A stretch of DNA of 64,000 nt from Myceligenerans pegani (lineage in GTDB: Bacteria > Actinomycetota > Actinomycetes > Actinomycetales > Cellulomonadaceae): contig NZ_JADBGR010000088.1 of the NCBI RefSeq assembly GCF_014892515.1, positions 1-64,000 of the forward strand, written 5' to 3'. The position numbers and the translations under genes are program-made. The notes below the pieces were generated by a model that was not told where the DNA came from, made no database searches, and was given only the letters and a program-made list of their open reading frames with translations. Positions 8,143 through 19,740 of this stretch are shown piece by piece (position 1 is the first letter of the stretch; the number at the start of each line of letters is the position of its first letter).

Positions 8143-8697
8143 TCAGGCTCCGCGAGCAAACGCGATGCTCTCCTCGACCACCGACACCACGGCATCCACC
8201 TCGGTCGTATCCCGGGGGCCGTAGACCATGTACTCGGTGCCGAAGTCCTCGTACTGGTGGGCCTCGGCCCAGCCAAGGGCAACCAGTTCCTCGCCGCGTT
8301 CGTGCGGCAGCACCAAGTGCACACTCGTGTCGGTGACCCCGTGCAGATGGACCGGCTCCAGACGCCGGCCGGGGGCGAGGTTCGTCTCCGGAGCGCGCTC
8401 CTCCTCCACCCCCTCAAGGAACACTGCCCGTGACGACGCAGGCGACACCTGACTGTGCCCCTCACAGACACCATCCAGCGCGCACACCCGCGCCACCAGC
8501 TCGCCCCACACGGCCGGAGGCGACTTCTGGGTGAGCTGGCGATGCGGGCCCTGGTCAGAGGTCTGCGGGCGCTCGCCCGCGCGTTCCGTCTTGAGCACCT
8601 GCGGACCGTACAGCGGACAGAGGTCGGCTCGCACCGGAGTTTCGCCCACCAGCGGTGCCTCCCCGTCGGCGGCGCGGAGGGTGTAGCTCTGCGCCAA
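8143..8697 (-). CDS. Luciferase family (DUF5519-type) protein
   Basis: The C-terminal 125 residues carry the pattern of the small DUF5519 or luciferase-domain proteins of actinomycetes: GHSQVSPASSRAVFLE, APGRRLEPVHLHGVTDTS and ALGWAEAHQYEDFG. These are not bacterial luciferases in the LuxAB sense, and their function is unsettled. The frame opens with TTG at 8697, giving 184 aa; the first 55 residues look unlike the domain and have no clear ribosome site, so the true start may lie further in. It is convergent with the methyltransferase gene. Family call fairly sure, start uncertain. Confidence 0.65.
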   Translation of the reverse strand: MAQSYTLRAADGEAPLVGETPVRADLCPLYGPQVLKTERAGERPQTSDQGPHRQLTQKSPPAVWGELVARVCALDGVCEGHSQVSPASSRAVFLEGVEEERAPETNLAPGRRLEPVHLHGVTDTSVHLVLPHERGEELVALGWAEAHQYEDFGTEYMVYGPRDTTEVDAVVSVVEESIAFARGA

Positions 8698-8823
8698 ACA
8701 TGCGAAGTGCCCGCGTCACGCATGCGCTACAGAGTTCTCGGTGCGCCGGGTTCGATGGAAGGCGTACGAGAGCCCGCCGTGATCGTTGCCCGTGGGCTCA
8801 CGCCGAACCCTGGAGCGTGAACC

Positions 8824-9117
8824 ATGCCGAACACCAAGACGCCTGCACCAACGCCCTCCCTGCACGCGATGTTCGTCGCATTGACCGAGATCCTGGAGAT
8901 GCTCGGTGAGGACCGCATCGCCCGCCTGACCCTGCTGCGCGGCGGAACCGTCACGATCGAACCCGTCCACCTGTCCGACGGCGCATCCATCGCCCGCGAC
9001 CTCGGCCTGTCCGAGACCTTCATCCAGCGCCTCGCTGTACCGACCATCGCGGACTGGTCCGGAACCGTCTCAGGCATGGAATGCCACGTGCGCGCGCTGG
9101 CCGGGAGAGAAGCATGA
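8824..9117 (+). CDS. Small unrecognised protein (97 aa), coupled to the resolvase-like gene
   Basis: MPNTKTPAPTPSLHAM begins the frame. The product is a single small domain with MFVALTEILEMLGEDRIARL and a middle segment RGGTVTIEPVHLSDGAS. No known motif is recognised. The stop overlaps the next start as ATGA, so it is translated together with the resolvase-fold protein. Such pairs suggest stoichiometric partners, but that is inference. The gene has normal codon bias for the region, which supports it being real despite its size. Confidence 0.6.
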   Translation: MPNTKTPAPTPSLHAMFVALTEILEMLGEDRIARLTLLRGGTVTIEPVHLSDGASIARDLGLSETFIQRLAVPTIADWSGTVSGMECHVRALAGREA

Positions 9118-9458
9118 ACAGGCCGCGGCCGGTCGCGCTCGGCTACATCGCCGCCCACACCCGCGCCCAAGCTCGGGAGCAGCGCGAGGCCGTCACCGCG
9201 TACGTGCAAGCCGAAGGCCTCGCCCTGGCAGACGTGCTCGACGACACCCGCGACGGCCTCACTATCAGCCAGATCACCGAGACTGCCCGCCACCACCAGG
9301 CGGACGTCGTGGTCGTCCCGGGCTCGGCCCGACTGGCCGAGGCATACACCCGGCTCGCGTTCGAACTGGAGAAGCATGGCGTGCGCTGCACCTTGCTGGG
9401 CGAGGCTCGTACACCGCGTCGCGTCCGTGTTCTCTCGTCAGTCCGGCCTCGGTCATGA
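9114..9458 (+). CDS. Resolvase N-terminal-fold protein lacking the catalytic serine
   Basis: A 114-aa protein whose opening, VALGYIAAHTRAQAREQREA, follows the pattern of the serine-recombinase catalytic domain (Tyr-x-Arg-x-Ser...Gln, then a helix), and QAEGLALADVLDD fits its next strand. The position normally held by the nucleophilic Ser in YxRVST reads AAHT here, so strand exchange is not expected. The DNA-binding C-terminal domain is also absent. It may have been recruited as a regulatory or structural protein. Coupled by ATGA overlap to the preceding 97-aa gene; the hydrolase gene follows 92 bp later. Confidence 0.6.
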   Translation: MNRPRPVALGYIAAHTRAQAREQREAVTAYVQAEGLALADVLDDTRDGLTISQITETARHHQADVVVVPGSARLAEAYTRLAFELEKHGVRCTLLGEARTPRRVRVLSSVRPRS

Positions 9459-9550
9459 TCCCGACGATGCCGCTGAACGTCGGCGTCGCAGGCGGCGCCA
9501 AGTCGGGCAGACTTGCCCGTGTCAGTCCCCCAGCGGACCAGGAGGTTGCC

Positions 9551-10372
9551 ATGCCCACCGAATCCCGCGTCGAGTTCCGCTCGCTCGACGGGTTGCGGCT
9601 GGTTGGCGATGTCGCGATGCCCGAAACGCCGCCCACCGTCGGAGTGCTGCTGGTCCACGGTCGTGGGGTGACGCGGCACGAGTCCGGGTTCTTCGACCGG
9701 ATCGCCGACGGACTCACAGCCGCAGGAATCGCATCCCTGCGATTCGACCTGCGTGGGCACGGTGAATCTGAAGGAACGCAGGAGGACGTGACGCTCGCCG
9801 GGCTGCTGAACGACGTGCGGGCTGGTTTCGAGGTACTGCGTGCTGAGACCGGCGTCGCATCGGCGTCGCTGGTGGGGCAGTCATTCTCAGGCGGGGTGTG
9901 CGCGTTGTATGCGGCCAGGCGGCCGGAGGAAGTGGATCGCCTCGTGATGCTGTGCCCGCGGATCGACTACAAGAAGCGAACCATCGACTCACGCCCGTAC
10001 TGGGTGGACGATCATCTGGATGCGGAGCACGCCGAGGCGCTCACCCGCGACGGGTTCCTGCAGTACTCCGCGAGCTTCCGGCACGGGCGAGCGTTCCTGA
10101 ACGAGGTCTTCTGGCTGCAACCACACACCGCCCTGGGCGACATCACTGCCCCGACGCTGCTGGTGCACGGGGACGCGGACACCCAGGTCCCGATCGGCCC
10201 GTCCTACGACGCAATCAAGGAGCTAAACGCCGACTCCCGGCTCGTAGTCGTCGAGGGGGCGGGACACGGATTCTCCGTCACCGGGGACAAGGCGTACCGG
10301 CAGCCCCAGACCCTTGCCTGGCAGGCCGAGGTCATCGACGAGATCGCCGAGTGGTTCTCCCCGGAGCGCTGA
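9551..10372 (+). CDS. Alpha/beta hydrolase (serine aminopeptidase S33-like)
   Basis: A 273-aa hydrolase starting MPTESRVEF behind a strong AGGAGG. It has the early HGRG loop (GVLLVHGRGVTRHE), a nucleophile elbow GQSFSGG, the acid in LLVHGDADTQVP and the His in VEGAGHGFS. The cap region around DYKKRTIDSRPYWVDD is typical of acyl-transfer or esterase-like members with long lid insertions. No signal peptide. It sits between the resolvase-like gene and an XRE-TPR regulator, all on the plus strand. Substrate unknown. Confidence 0.82.
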   Translation: MPTESRVEFRSLDGLRLVGDVAMPETPPTVGVLLVHGRGVTRHESGFFDRIADGLTAAGIASLRFDLRGHGESEGTQEDVTLAGLLNDVRAGFEVLRAETGVASASLVGQSFSGGVCALYAARRPEEVDRLVMLCPRIDYKKRTIDSRPYWVDDHLDAEHAEALTRDGFLQYSASFRHGRAFLNEVFWLQPHTALGDITAPTLLVHGDADTQVPIGPSYDAIKELNADSRLVVVEGAGHGFSVTGDKAYRQPQTLAWQAEVIDEIAEWFSPER

Positions 10373-10433
10373 CCGTGGACGAAGCGGCCGCTATCGTGAG
10401 GCCTCGGAGCCCCTCGTGTGAGAGGAGACGGTG

Positions 10434-11663
10434 ATGACTGGCGACGGCCAGGAGGCGGTTGGGTCGCGGATCGCGACGTACCGCAAGCTTGCGGGCTACA
10501 CGCAGCGCGAGTTCTCCGACCACGCCCACCTCTCGCTCGGCGCGATCCGCAAGGTCGAGCAGGGCGAGCGCCTGCCCACCTACGGGTTCCTCAACACGGC
10601 GGCCCGCACCCTCGCCGTCAGCGTCGAGGAACTCACCGGACAGCCCTACCGTGGCCGCGAGCGGGCCGACGCGCGCGTCCACGCACCGATCGCCGCGATC
10701 CGCGCCATTGCCCGCACCTACGACCTCCCGCCCGAGTGGCGTACCGCACCACGCCCGCTCAACCTGATCGCTCGCGACGTGGACCAGGCCACGACCTACC
10801 GTGCCGCAGCCCGATACACCGCCCTGGGAGAAATGCTGCCGGCGCTCCTGGAAGAACTCACGGCGTGCGTCCACCAACTTGACGGCAAGGCCCGACGCCG
10901 CGCCGCGCGCCTCCTGGCCTCCGGCTACTACATGGCCTACAGCCTGGCCTCGCGGCTCGGGTACGTCGACCTCGCCTCGCTCCTGGAGGACCGTCTCCAA
11001 TGGGCATCGGGCATGGCCGACGATCCACTCTCCGTCGGACTCGCCCAGTGGACACGAGCCAACGGATTCCAGATCGCCAAGGACTACGACGCCGGCCTGC
11101 GCCTCCTGGAGCGCGCCTACGACCAACTCCAAGCCGACGTCGGCGATACGCCGTCCGGCCCGGCGGTGACACTGTTGGGCAGCATCCGGCTCCGGCAGGT
11201 CACCCAGGCTTCCCGCGCCCGGGACGAGGACGCCACTCTCCACCACCTCGCGGAGGCCCGACGCCTCGCCGAACTCGTGCCCGATGGCGTGGACCGCGTC
11301 CACTACCACCTGACCTTCGGGCCCGTGAACACCACCGTCCACGAGATCGCCGCCCAGATCGAACTCAAGCACGCCGACATCGCCGCAGAGCGGGCTCGCA
11401 CGCTCCAACTGCCCGCCTCCATGCCGCGCACGCGTCGAGGCCACCACCTGATCGACGCCGCTCGCGCCTTCATCGCAGTCGGCGACCGCGACGCAGCGCT
11501 CGACGCCCTGCAACAGGCACGCACCGTCGCACCCCAGCAGACGCGCTACCACCCCATGGCCCGCGAAGCTGTCCGGGTCCTGGCCAGCCACAACCGCAAG
11601 GTCGGTGAAGACGTCCGGGCACTCGCCGCGTGGATGGGCTCGGCTACCACCGACACGCCGTAA
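10434..11663 (+). CDS. XRE helix-turn-helix regulator with C-terminal helical-repeat region
   Basis: A 409-aa protein. Residues about 10-45 form an XRE domain (RIATYRKLAGYTQREFSDH, then LSLGAIRKVEQGERLPTYG). The remaining 330 residues are all-alpha and Ala/Leu/Arg-rich, with pairs of helices of the TPR type (LLERAYDQLQADVG, HHLAEARRLAEL, AALDALQQARTVAP). This build resembles streptomycete regulators whose TPR part senses a peptide or protein. The ATG at 10434 has GAGGAG six bases upstream and was preferred to the GTG directly before it. The gene closes the accessory block with a second XRE gene after it. Confidence 0.82.
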   Translation: MTGDGQEAVGSRIATYRKLAGYTQREFSDHAHLSLGAIRKVEQGERLPTYGFLNTAARTLAVSVEELTGQPYRGRERADARVHAPIAAIRAIARTYDLPPEWRTAPRPLNLIARDVDQATTYRAAARYTALGEMLPALLEELTACVHQLDGKARRRAARLLASGYYMAYSLASRLGYVDLASLLEDRLQWASGMADDPLSVGLAQWTRANGFQIAKDYDAGLRLLERAYDQLQADVGDTPSGPAVTLLGSIRLRQVTQASRARDEDATLHHLAEARRLAELVPDGVDRVHYHLTFGPVNTTVHEIAAQIELKHADIAAERARTLQLPASMPRTRRGHHLIDAARAFIAVGDRDAALDALQQARTVAPQQTRYHPMAREAVRVLASHNRKVGEDVRALAAWMGSATTDTP

Positions 11664-11690
11664 CGGTCTGTCAAGCCGCTCTGGCACCCC

Positions 11691-11715
11691 GAAGTACCCC
11701 GCCGCGGGGTACTTC
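11691..11715. repeat. Perfect inverted repeat between two XRE genes
   Basis: GAAGTACCCCG (11691-11701) and CGGGGTACTTC (11705-11715) form a perfect 11-bp stem with a 3-base gap. It sits 27 bp after the XRE-TPR stop and 56 bp before the next start. It could end the first transcript (no T-run follows) or be an operator for either regulator; symmetry around a short centre favours protein binding. Confidence 0.6.
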
Positions 11716-11770
11716 GAGCCCCGCCCCTCCCGGAACCTGGTTCTGTCGAACCATCGATCGAGGGGGACGA

Positions 11771-12220
11771 ATGGCAGGCCACGACGTCACGAACCTACAA
11801 GGCCAGGAGATCGGCCAACTGATCCAGTCAGCCGGCACGGCAGACGTGCTCGACCAACTGCGTGCCGCAACCGGCGAGAGCCGATCTGTCGTCGTCCTCG
11901 TCGTGACGGGGAACCCACCGCGGCCAGATGCCCCGGCAGCTCGACCGCCGCAGCCTGACACTTTGGCAGCGCAGACGACGGAGTCCGGCCGCCGAACGGC
12001 CCTCGCACGTCGTCGTCGCGAAGTCTGCAAGACACAGGAAGGCCTCGCCATGGACATCGGGGTCGAGCGCTCCACCGTCGCGCGCTGGGAAGCCGGCGAG
12101 ACGACGCCATCCCTCTGGGCCCGGCCCCGACTCGCCAACGCGCTTGCCATCACCCTTGACCAACTCGACACGCTCCTGACCGTGGCACCCGGCCACGCCA
12201 GATGCGCGGGTGCATCGTGA
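11771..12220 (+). CDS. XRE-type helix-turn-helix protein
   Basis: A 149-aa protein starting MAGHDVTNLQ after GAGGGGGA. The first 80 residues are of unknown type with a hydrophobic strand SVVVLVVTGNPP and a Pro-rich linker. The C-terminal part (about 80-140) is a helix-turn-helix domain: ALARRRREVCKTQEGLAMDI followed by VERSTVARWEAGETTP, the usual XRE turn and recognition helix. Having the DNA-binding domain at the C-terminus is less usual. It lies downstream of the XRE-TPR gene with a perfect inverted repeat between them. Target genes unknown. Confidence 0.75.
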   Translation: MAGHDVTNLQGQEIGQLIQSAGTADVLDQLRAATGESRSVVVLVVTGNPPRPDAPAARPPQPDTLAAQTTESGRRTALARRRREVCKTQEGLAMDIGVERSTVARWEAGETTPSLWARPRLANALAITLDQLDTLLTVAPGHARCAGAS

Positions 12221-12455
12221 GCGGGCTCGCAATCCCGGACGCCGTCATCGGCGATGCCGAGGAGGTAGTCCTCGTCCATCGCTCTACGACGGCATCCGAC
12301 CGGGAGAGCCGGTCAGCAACACAAGGCATGTCGATGACGAGTGACGGCCGATTAAGGACCGAGGGCATCGCACGTCACGACGACGCGCGCCTGCTGTCGG
12401 CCGCTGTCGCCGACCCGCGGCGGCCGTCCCACCCGGCAGCGCGACGGCCGCCGCC

Positions 12456-12918
12456 CTATGCCCAACGAACTCCGCCGCGCGACGGCGTCAGCAGGTCGCA
12501 GCGGTCTTCGGTGACGGGCACGGTGTCGCACACGACGTGGTCGCCGACATGGTGCTTGATCACCCAGGACTGGATGTAGAAGGTCATGCCCGGCCGAGGG
12601 ACCGTCGTGTTGCCAGGGCGCAGACCGAGCACGGAGCCCACCCAGGATGGAGGAAAGCCGACGCCGATGCGGTAGCCGCAGTGGTGGCGGTCATTGGGCG
12701 CGCCGAGGTGCGCGTCGACGGTGTCGCGCCATGCCCGGTAGATGTCCTCGGCGGTGCACCCTGGCCGGATCGCGGAGCGGATACCGGCATGTCCGGCGAG
12801 GGCGATCGCGGCGGCCGACGGGCTCCGGGAAGAGCCGACAACGGCGACGCCGTTCGCCGAGCTCGGTCAGCAGGGCGCGGATGCGGTCGGCGTCGAACCC
12901 TGCTCGGGTGTCGTTCAC
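12456..12918 (-). pseudogene. Composite pseudogene: truncated coupled gene joined to an M24 peptidase C-terminal fragment
   Basis: A GTG at 12918 overlaps the stop of the 138-aa gene (GTGA) and opens VNDTRAGFDADRIRALLTEL, then the frame turns to Arg-rich nonsense. From about 12855 another frame reads SPSAAAIALAGHAGIRS, RPGCTAEDIYRAWRD, HHCGYRIGVGFPPSW and RPGMTFYIQSW, ending at 12456. That order matches the C-terminal half of creatinase/ectoine-hydrolase-like M24 metallopeptidases, about 130 residues of a roughly 380-residue family. So the start of one gene has been joined to the end of another. Neither can make a normal product. The N-terminal piece may come from a nucleotidyltransferase-like family; that part is a weak guess. 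Confidence 0.6.
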
Positions 12919-13331
12919 ACGGACTCCAGGCTGGCGACGTCGATGAAGATGTTGCGGATCGCGAATTCCGGTGCCGAGTGCTGCAGAGAGTAGGCACGCA
13001 GGGACTCGGTCGGGCTGAGGAACCACCAGGGGCTGAGCACGTAGACGTTGTCGTAGACCCACTCGGGGATCTCGCGGCGGGATCGGCGAGCCTCACGCTC
13101 GGCGATGGCCGCGAGCATCGCGTCCCAGCGGCGCTCGCCTGTCGAGTCCGGCCGCCGGAGGAACCGGTCCTGGTCGGCGGGTGTGTGCAGGGAGCGATAG
13201 TCGCTTATTGCCTGCGCGGCCATGCGCAGCAGAAAGTTCTGGTCTGGGCGAGGCCCGGCCAGCTCGGAGCGGACGACGTCGGCCAGCGAGTTGAGAGTCA
13301 TGTATGGGTTCGTGTCGTAGGCCGAGGCCAT
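12915..13331 (-). CDS. Unrecognised 138-aa protein, first gene of a broken pair
   Basis: The start MASAYDTNPYM follows GAAGGGAGC on the minus strand. The protein is soluble and mostly helical, with AAQAISDYRSLHTPADQDRF, a basic patch AEREARRSRREIPEW, then WVYDNVYVLSPWWFLSP and a C-terminal APEFAIRNIFIDVASLESV. I do not recognise a named domain. Its stop overlaps a GTG start of a second gene that is now truncated, so it was once half of a two-gene module, possibly toxin-antitoxin-like. Codon use is normal, so this half may still be made. Confidence 0.6.
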   Translation of the reverse strand: MASAYDTNPYMTLNSLADVVRSELAGPRPDQNFLLRMAAQAISDYRSLHTPADQDRFLRRPDSTGERRWDAMLAAIAEREARRSRREIPEWVYDNVYVLSPWWFLSPTESLRAYSLQHSAPEFAIRNIFIDVASLESV

Positions 13332-13449
13332 GGTTGTGCTCCCTTCTGCTGTACGAATCCTATGGGTCCTCGCACGATGTGTGGGGTATCGACACCACGT
13401 ACGAGTACGACGATCTGGGGCAGGGCCGGTCGGTTCTTGGCGAGGAAGA

Positions 13450-13641
13450 CAGCAGTGGGAGGTCGCGCGCAAGCGCGCCGCCGTCGGCGGCACCACCCTT
13501 CTGACCGCCCAGTGGTGGCCCTGGTACACGTTCCGGCTGGACCGACGCGTGCCCGCGGCCGCCTTCCGGCCCCGGCCGAGCGTGGACGCGGGGATCCTCG
13601 TGATCGACCGCCGTCCGCAGCCGCTGCTCCCCGCGACCTGA
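13450..13641 (+). pseudogene. Remnant of an Erm/RsmA-type rRNA adenine methyltransferase
   Basis: A short plus-strand stretch reads WEVARKRAAVGGTTLLTAQW, then WPWYTFRLDRRVPAAAFRPR, PSVDAGILVIDRRPQPLLP and a stop. The Val-Pro-x-x-x-Phe-x-Pro-x-Pro-x-Val-Asp block with the Trp-Trp-Pro-Trp run matches the region after the SAM-binding core in Erm-type 23S rRNA (A2058) dimethyltransferases of actinomycetes. The catalytic N-terminal two thirds are missing upstream and the C-terminal domain is missing downstream. It is only about 60 codons, so it is inactive. Bases 13332-13449 and 13642-13787 hold nothing else I can support. Confidence 0.6.
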
Positions 13642-13787
13642 ACGCTCGTGCGTGGGCTGAGGCGTTCGCCATCGTCCGGTGAGGACCGCGGGAACGGCTG
13701 CGCCACGTCGTGCAGCCGTACCCGCGCGACGCCACGGGATGCTCACGCCACGGGTAACGCGCAGCGATCGGGTTCTCCGACCGCCAG

Positions 13788-13827
13788 CTAGTTGACATAT
13801 CTTCCATAAGACTTGTCTACTAGCTTC
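13788..13827 (+). promoter_or_regulatory. PadR operator and leaderless promoter
   Basis: CTAGTTGACA (13788-13797) and TGTCTACTAG (13814-13823) form an inverted repeat with nine of ten pairs and a 16-bp gap. The left arm contains a perfect TTGACA -35 box (13792-13797); 18 bp on lies TCTACT (13816-13821) as a weak -10, six bases before a GTG start at 13828. A dyad covering both boxes fits autorepression by the PadR protein encoded directly downstream, and the spacing predicts a leaderless mRNA. Confidence 0.7.
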
Positions 13828-14349
13828 GTGATCCTCGCGCGCATCATCCTCGGGTTGCTCGACCTCGCGCCCATGTCCGGGTACGACCTCAAGCGCCACT
13901 TCGACACGACGATCAACCACTTCTGGTCGGCCGACCGGGCGCAGATCTACCGGACGCTCGCGCGGCTCGTCGAGGACGGGCTCGTGACCGTGGAGACCCT
14001 CGCGGGGGCGAAGGCGCCCGACAGGCACGAGCACCGAATCACGCCGGAGGGCCGCGACGCGTTGCGGGAATGGCTCACCTCCGAGCTCGACCGGCAGCCC
14101 GAGCGGGACGCGTTCCTCGCGCGGCTCTTCTTCGCGGGAAGCCTGGACGACGCCGAACTCGCCGGCCTCCTGGCCAGGTACCGGGCAGCGGCGCAGGAAC
14201 AGCTGGACGCTCTCGAGGCGATCCGCGCCTCGACTCCCCCGCCGGCCGACCGGCGCGCCCGCCTCCGCATCGTCACCCTCAACTGCGGGCTGACCCGCAC
14301 CCGCGCCGAGCTCGACTGGCTCGACGAGGTCACCAAGGAGCTCACGTGA
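13828..14349 (+). CDS. PadR family transcriptional regulator
   Basis: A 173-aa regulator starting VILARIILGLLDLAPMSGYD, the standard opening of PadR proteins (hydrophobic strand, then the SGY-D/E-L turn). The winged helix continues WSADRAQIYRTLARLVEDG and ends with HEHRITPEGRDALREWL, the beta-wing of the family. The C-terminal helical dimerisation region runs from about 85 to 170. An upstream TTG would add five residues, but the GTG fits both the family start and the promoter geometry. The stop overlaps the next gene by GTGA, so regulator and hydrolase are co-translated. The inducer may be the hydrolase substrate. Confidence 0.88.
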   Translation: MILARIILGLLDLAPMSGYDLKRHFDTTINHFWSADRAQIYRTLARLVEDGLVTVETLAGAKAPDRHEHRITPEGRDALREWLTSELDRQPERDAFLARLFFAGSLDDAELAGLLARYRAAAQEQLDALEAIRASTPPPADRRARLRIVTLNCGLTRTRAELDWLDEVTKELT

Positions 14350-15122
14350 CCGACCATCCCGAACTGCACCACGAGGAGGCCGGGTCCGCGCACCCACCGC
14401 TGCTCTTCCTCCATGGCGGCACCGTCGCCGGCTGGTCGTGGGAGGAGCAGGTCGCGGCCTTCAGCGACCGGAAGGTGGTGACGCCCGACCTGCCGGGCTT
14501 CGGCCGGCGTGCCCGCGACGACTGGCCCGGCCTGCCCGGCGCCGCCGACGCCGTCGCGAAGCAGCTCGCCGAGCTGGGCATCACGGGCCCGGTCGACGTC
14601 GTCGGGCTGTCGTTCGGCGGGATCGTCGGGCTCCACGTCGCGGCACGCCATCCCCGCCTCGTGCGCACACTCCTCGTCAGCGGGCCGATGCTGGCGCCCG
14701 CCGGGATCGCCCTGCGGGCCGCGGGCAGGCTGCAGCTGGGCGTGTGGAACGCGCCCTGGTACTGGAAGGCACAGGCGGCAGCGATGGGCCTGCCGCCGGA
14801 CGCCCGCGACCTGTTCGTCCGGCACGGCCTGACGATCCGCCGCGACACCATGCACCGGATCGCCTCCGAGATCTACCCGCGTGGCGCTCTCCCGGCGGAC
14901 ATCTCACGCTACACCGGACCGCTGCTCGGCCTGGCCGGCGCACGCGAGTCCGCCTACTTCCGCCGCTCGCTCGGGGCGCTGCGGCGAGCCGTCCCCCAGG
15001 CCGAGATCCGCCTCGCGCCCGGGATGCACCACATGTGGAGCATCGAGGACACGGGCCTCTTCAACGACGTCACAGCCTCCTGGCTGGCCGGCCGGGTCGA
15101 CCCGCGTCTGCTGCCGCTCTGA
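14346..15122 (+). CDS. Alpha/beta hydrolase, PadR-linked
   Basis: A 258-aa hydrolase translated from a GTG overlapping the PadR stop. It shows LLFLHGGTVAGWSW (oxyanion region), LPGFGRR, the nucleophile elbow VVGLSFGG and a late His in LAPGMHHMWS. No signal peptide. The residue set is complete for a serine esterase, lyase-type or haloperoxidase-like member; substrate cannot be told. Close coupling to a phenolic-acid-type regulator suggests it acts on the compound that releases PadR, which is inference. A tandem duplication lies between it and the convergent lacZ gene. Confidence 0.82.
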   Translation: MTDHPELHHEEAGSAHPPLLFLHGGTVAGWSWEEQVAAFSDRKVVTPDLPGFGRRARDDWPGLPGAADAVAKQLAELGITGPVDVVGLSFGGIVGLHVAARHPRLVRTLLVSGPMLAPAGIALRAAGRLQLGVWNAPWYWKAQAAAMGLPPDARDLFVRHGLTIRRDTMHRIASEIYPRGALPADISRYTGPLLGLAGARESAYFRRSLGALRRAVPQAEIRLAPGMHHMWSIEDTGLFNDVTASWLAGRVDPRLLPL

Positions 15123-15190
15123 CGTGCGCGGCGTCCGGCCCGGGTGATCAGGCCGGACGGATCCCGGCCCGCTCCCGCGGCCGCCGCGGC

Positions 15191-19389
<4,199 letters not shown>

Positions 19390-19740
19390 CGGGCCGCCCT
19401 TCTCCCTGCACAGGTCACCAGTCACGAGCCATCCGTGACAGACCCTATAGGTGTCGGGGCGGTCACGACGGCCTCCGAGGAGGCCGTCGCGCATCATGCC
19501 CCGGCCCCTCATCACCGGAGTGCGCCCGACGACGATGTCGGCGCCCCTGCCGTCCCGACGTGCGGAAGTCGACACACCCGCCGATCTTGCGTGATCGCTT
19601 CTGATCGTTGATGTCCTCTCCTGAGTCTACGATCTTGCAGGGCCATCGGATGTGCACTAGTTTGACGCAAAGTGCTCGACGCTGTGTTCGGCACTGCGAA
19701 CCCGTTCCGCTGCAATGACGCAACAGGAGGTTCTTCGATC
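19390..19740. promoter_or_regulatory. Divergent control region between LacI and GH5 genes
   Basis: About 350 bp without a gene. It holds a perfect hairpin, GACGGCCTCC (19467-19476) and GGAGGCCGTC (19479-19488), separated by two bases, which could attenuate the lacI transcript. A TTGACG element lies at about 19661, but no convincing -10 partner was found for the GH5 gene. AGGAGG sits eight bases before the GH5 start. No clear copy of the lacZ palindrome was seen, so joint control by the same LacI protein is not supported. Confidence 0.45.

Noticed and set aside
8824-9458. Active serine integrase marking a mobile element
   Set aside because: The catalytic Ser and the DNA-binding domain are absent and no att-like repeats were found around the block.
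12202-12579. Possible 121-codon gene after the second XRE gene, with GTGA overlap
   Set aside because: The overlap is attractive, but the product turns Pro/Arg-rich, has no domain and runs into the antisense M24 fragment.
19467-19488. Hairpin taken as a possible LacI operator
   Set aside because: Its sequence (GACGGCCTCC arms) lacks the central CG palindrome form seen at lacZ, so a structural RNA role is more likely.
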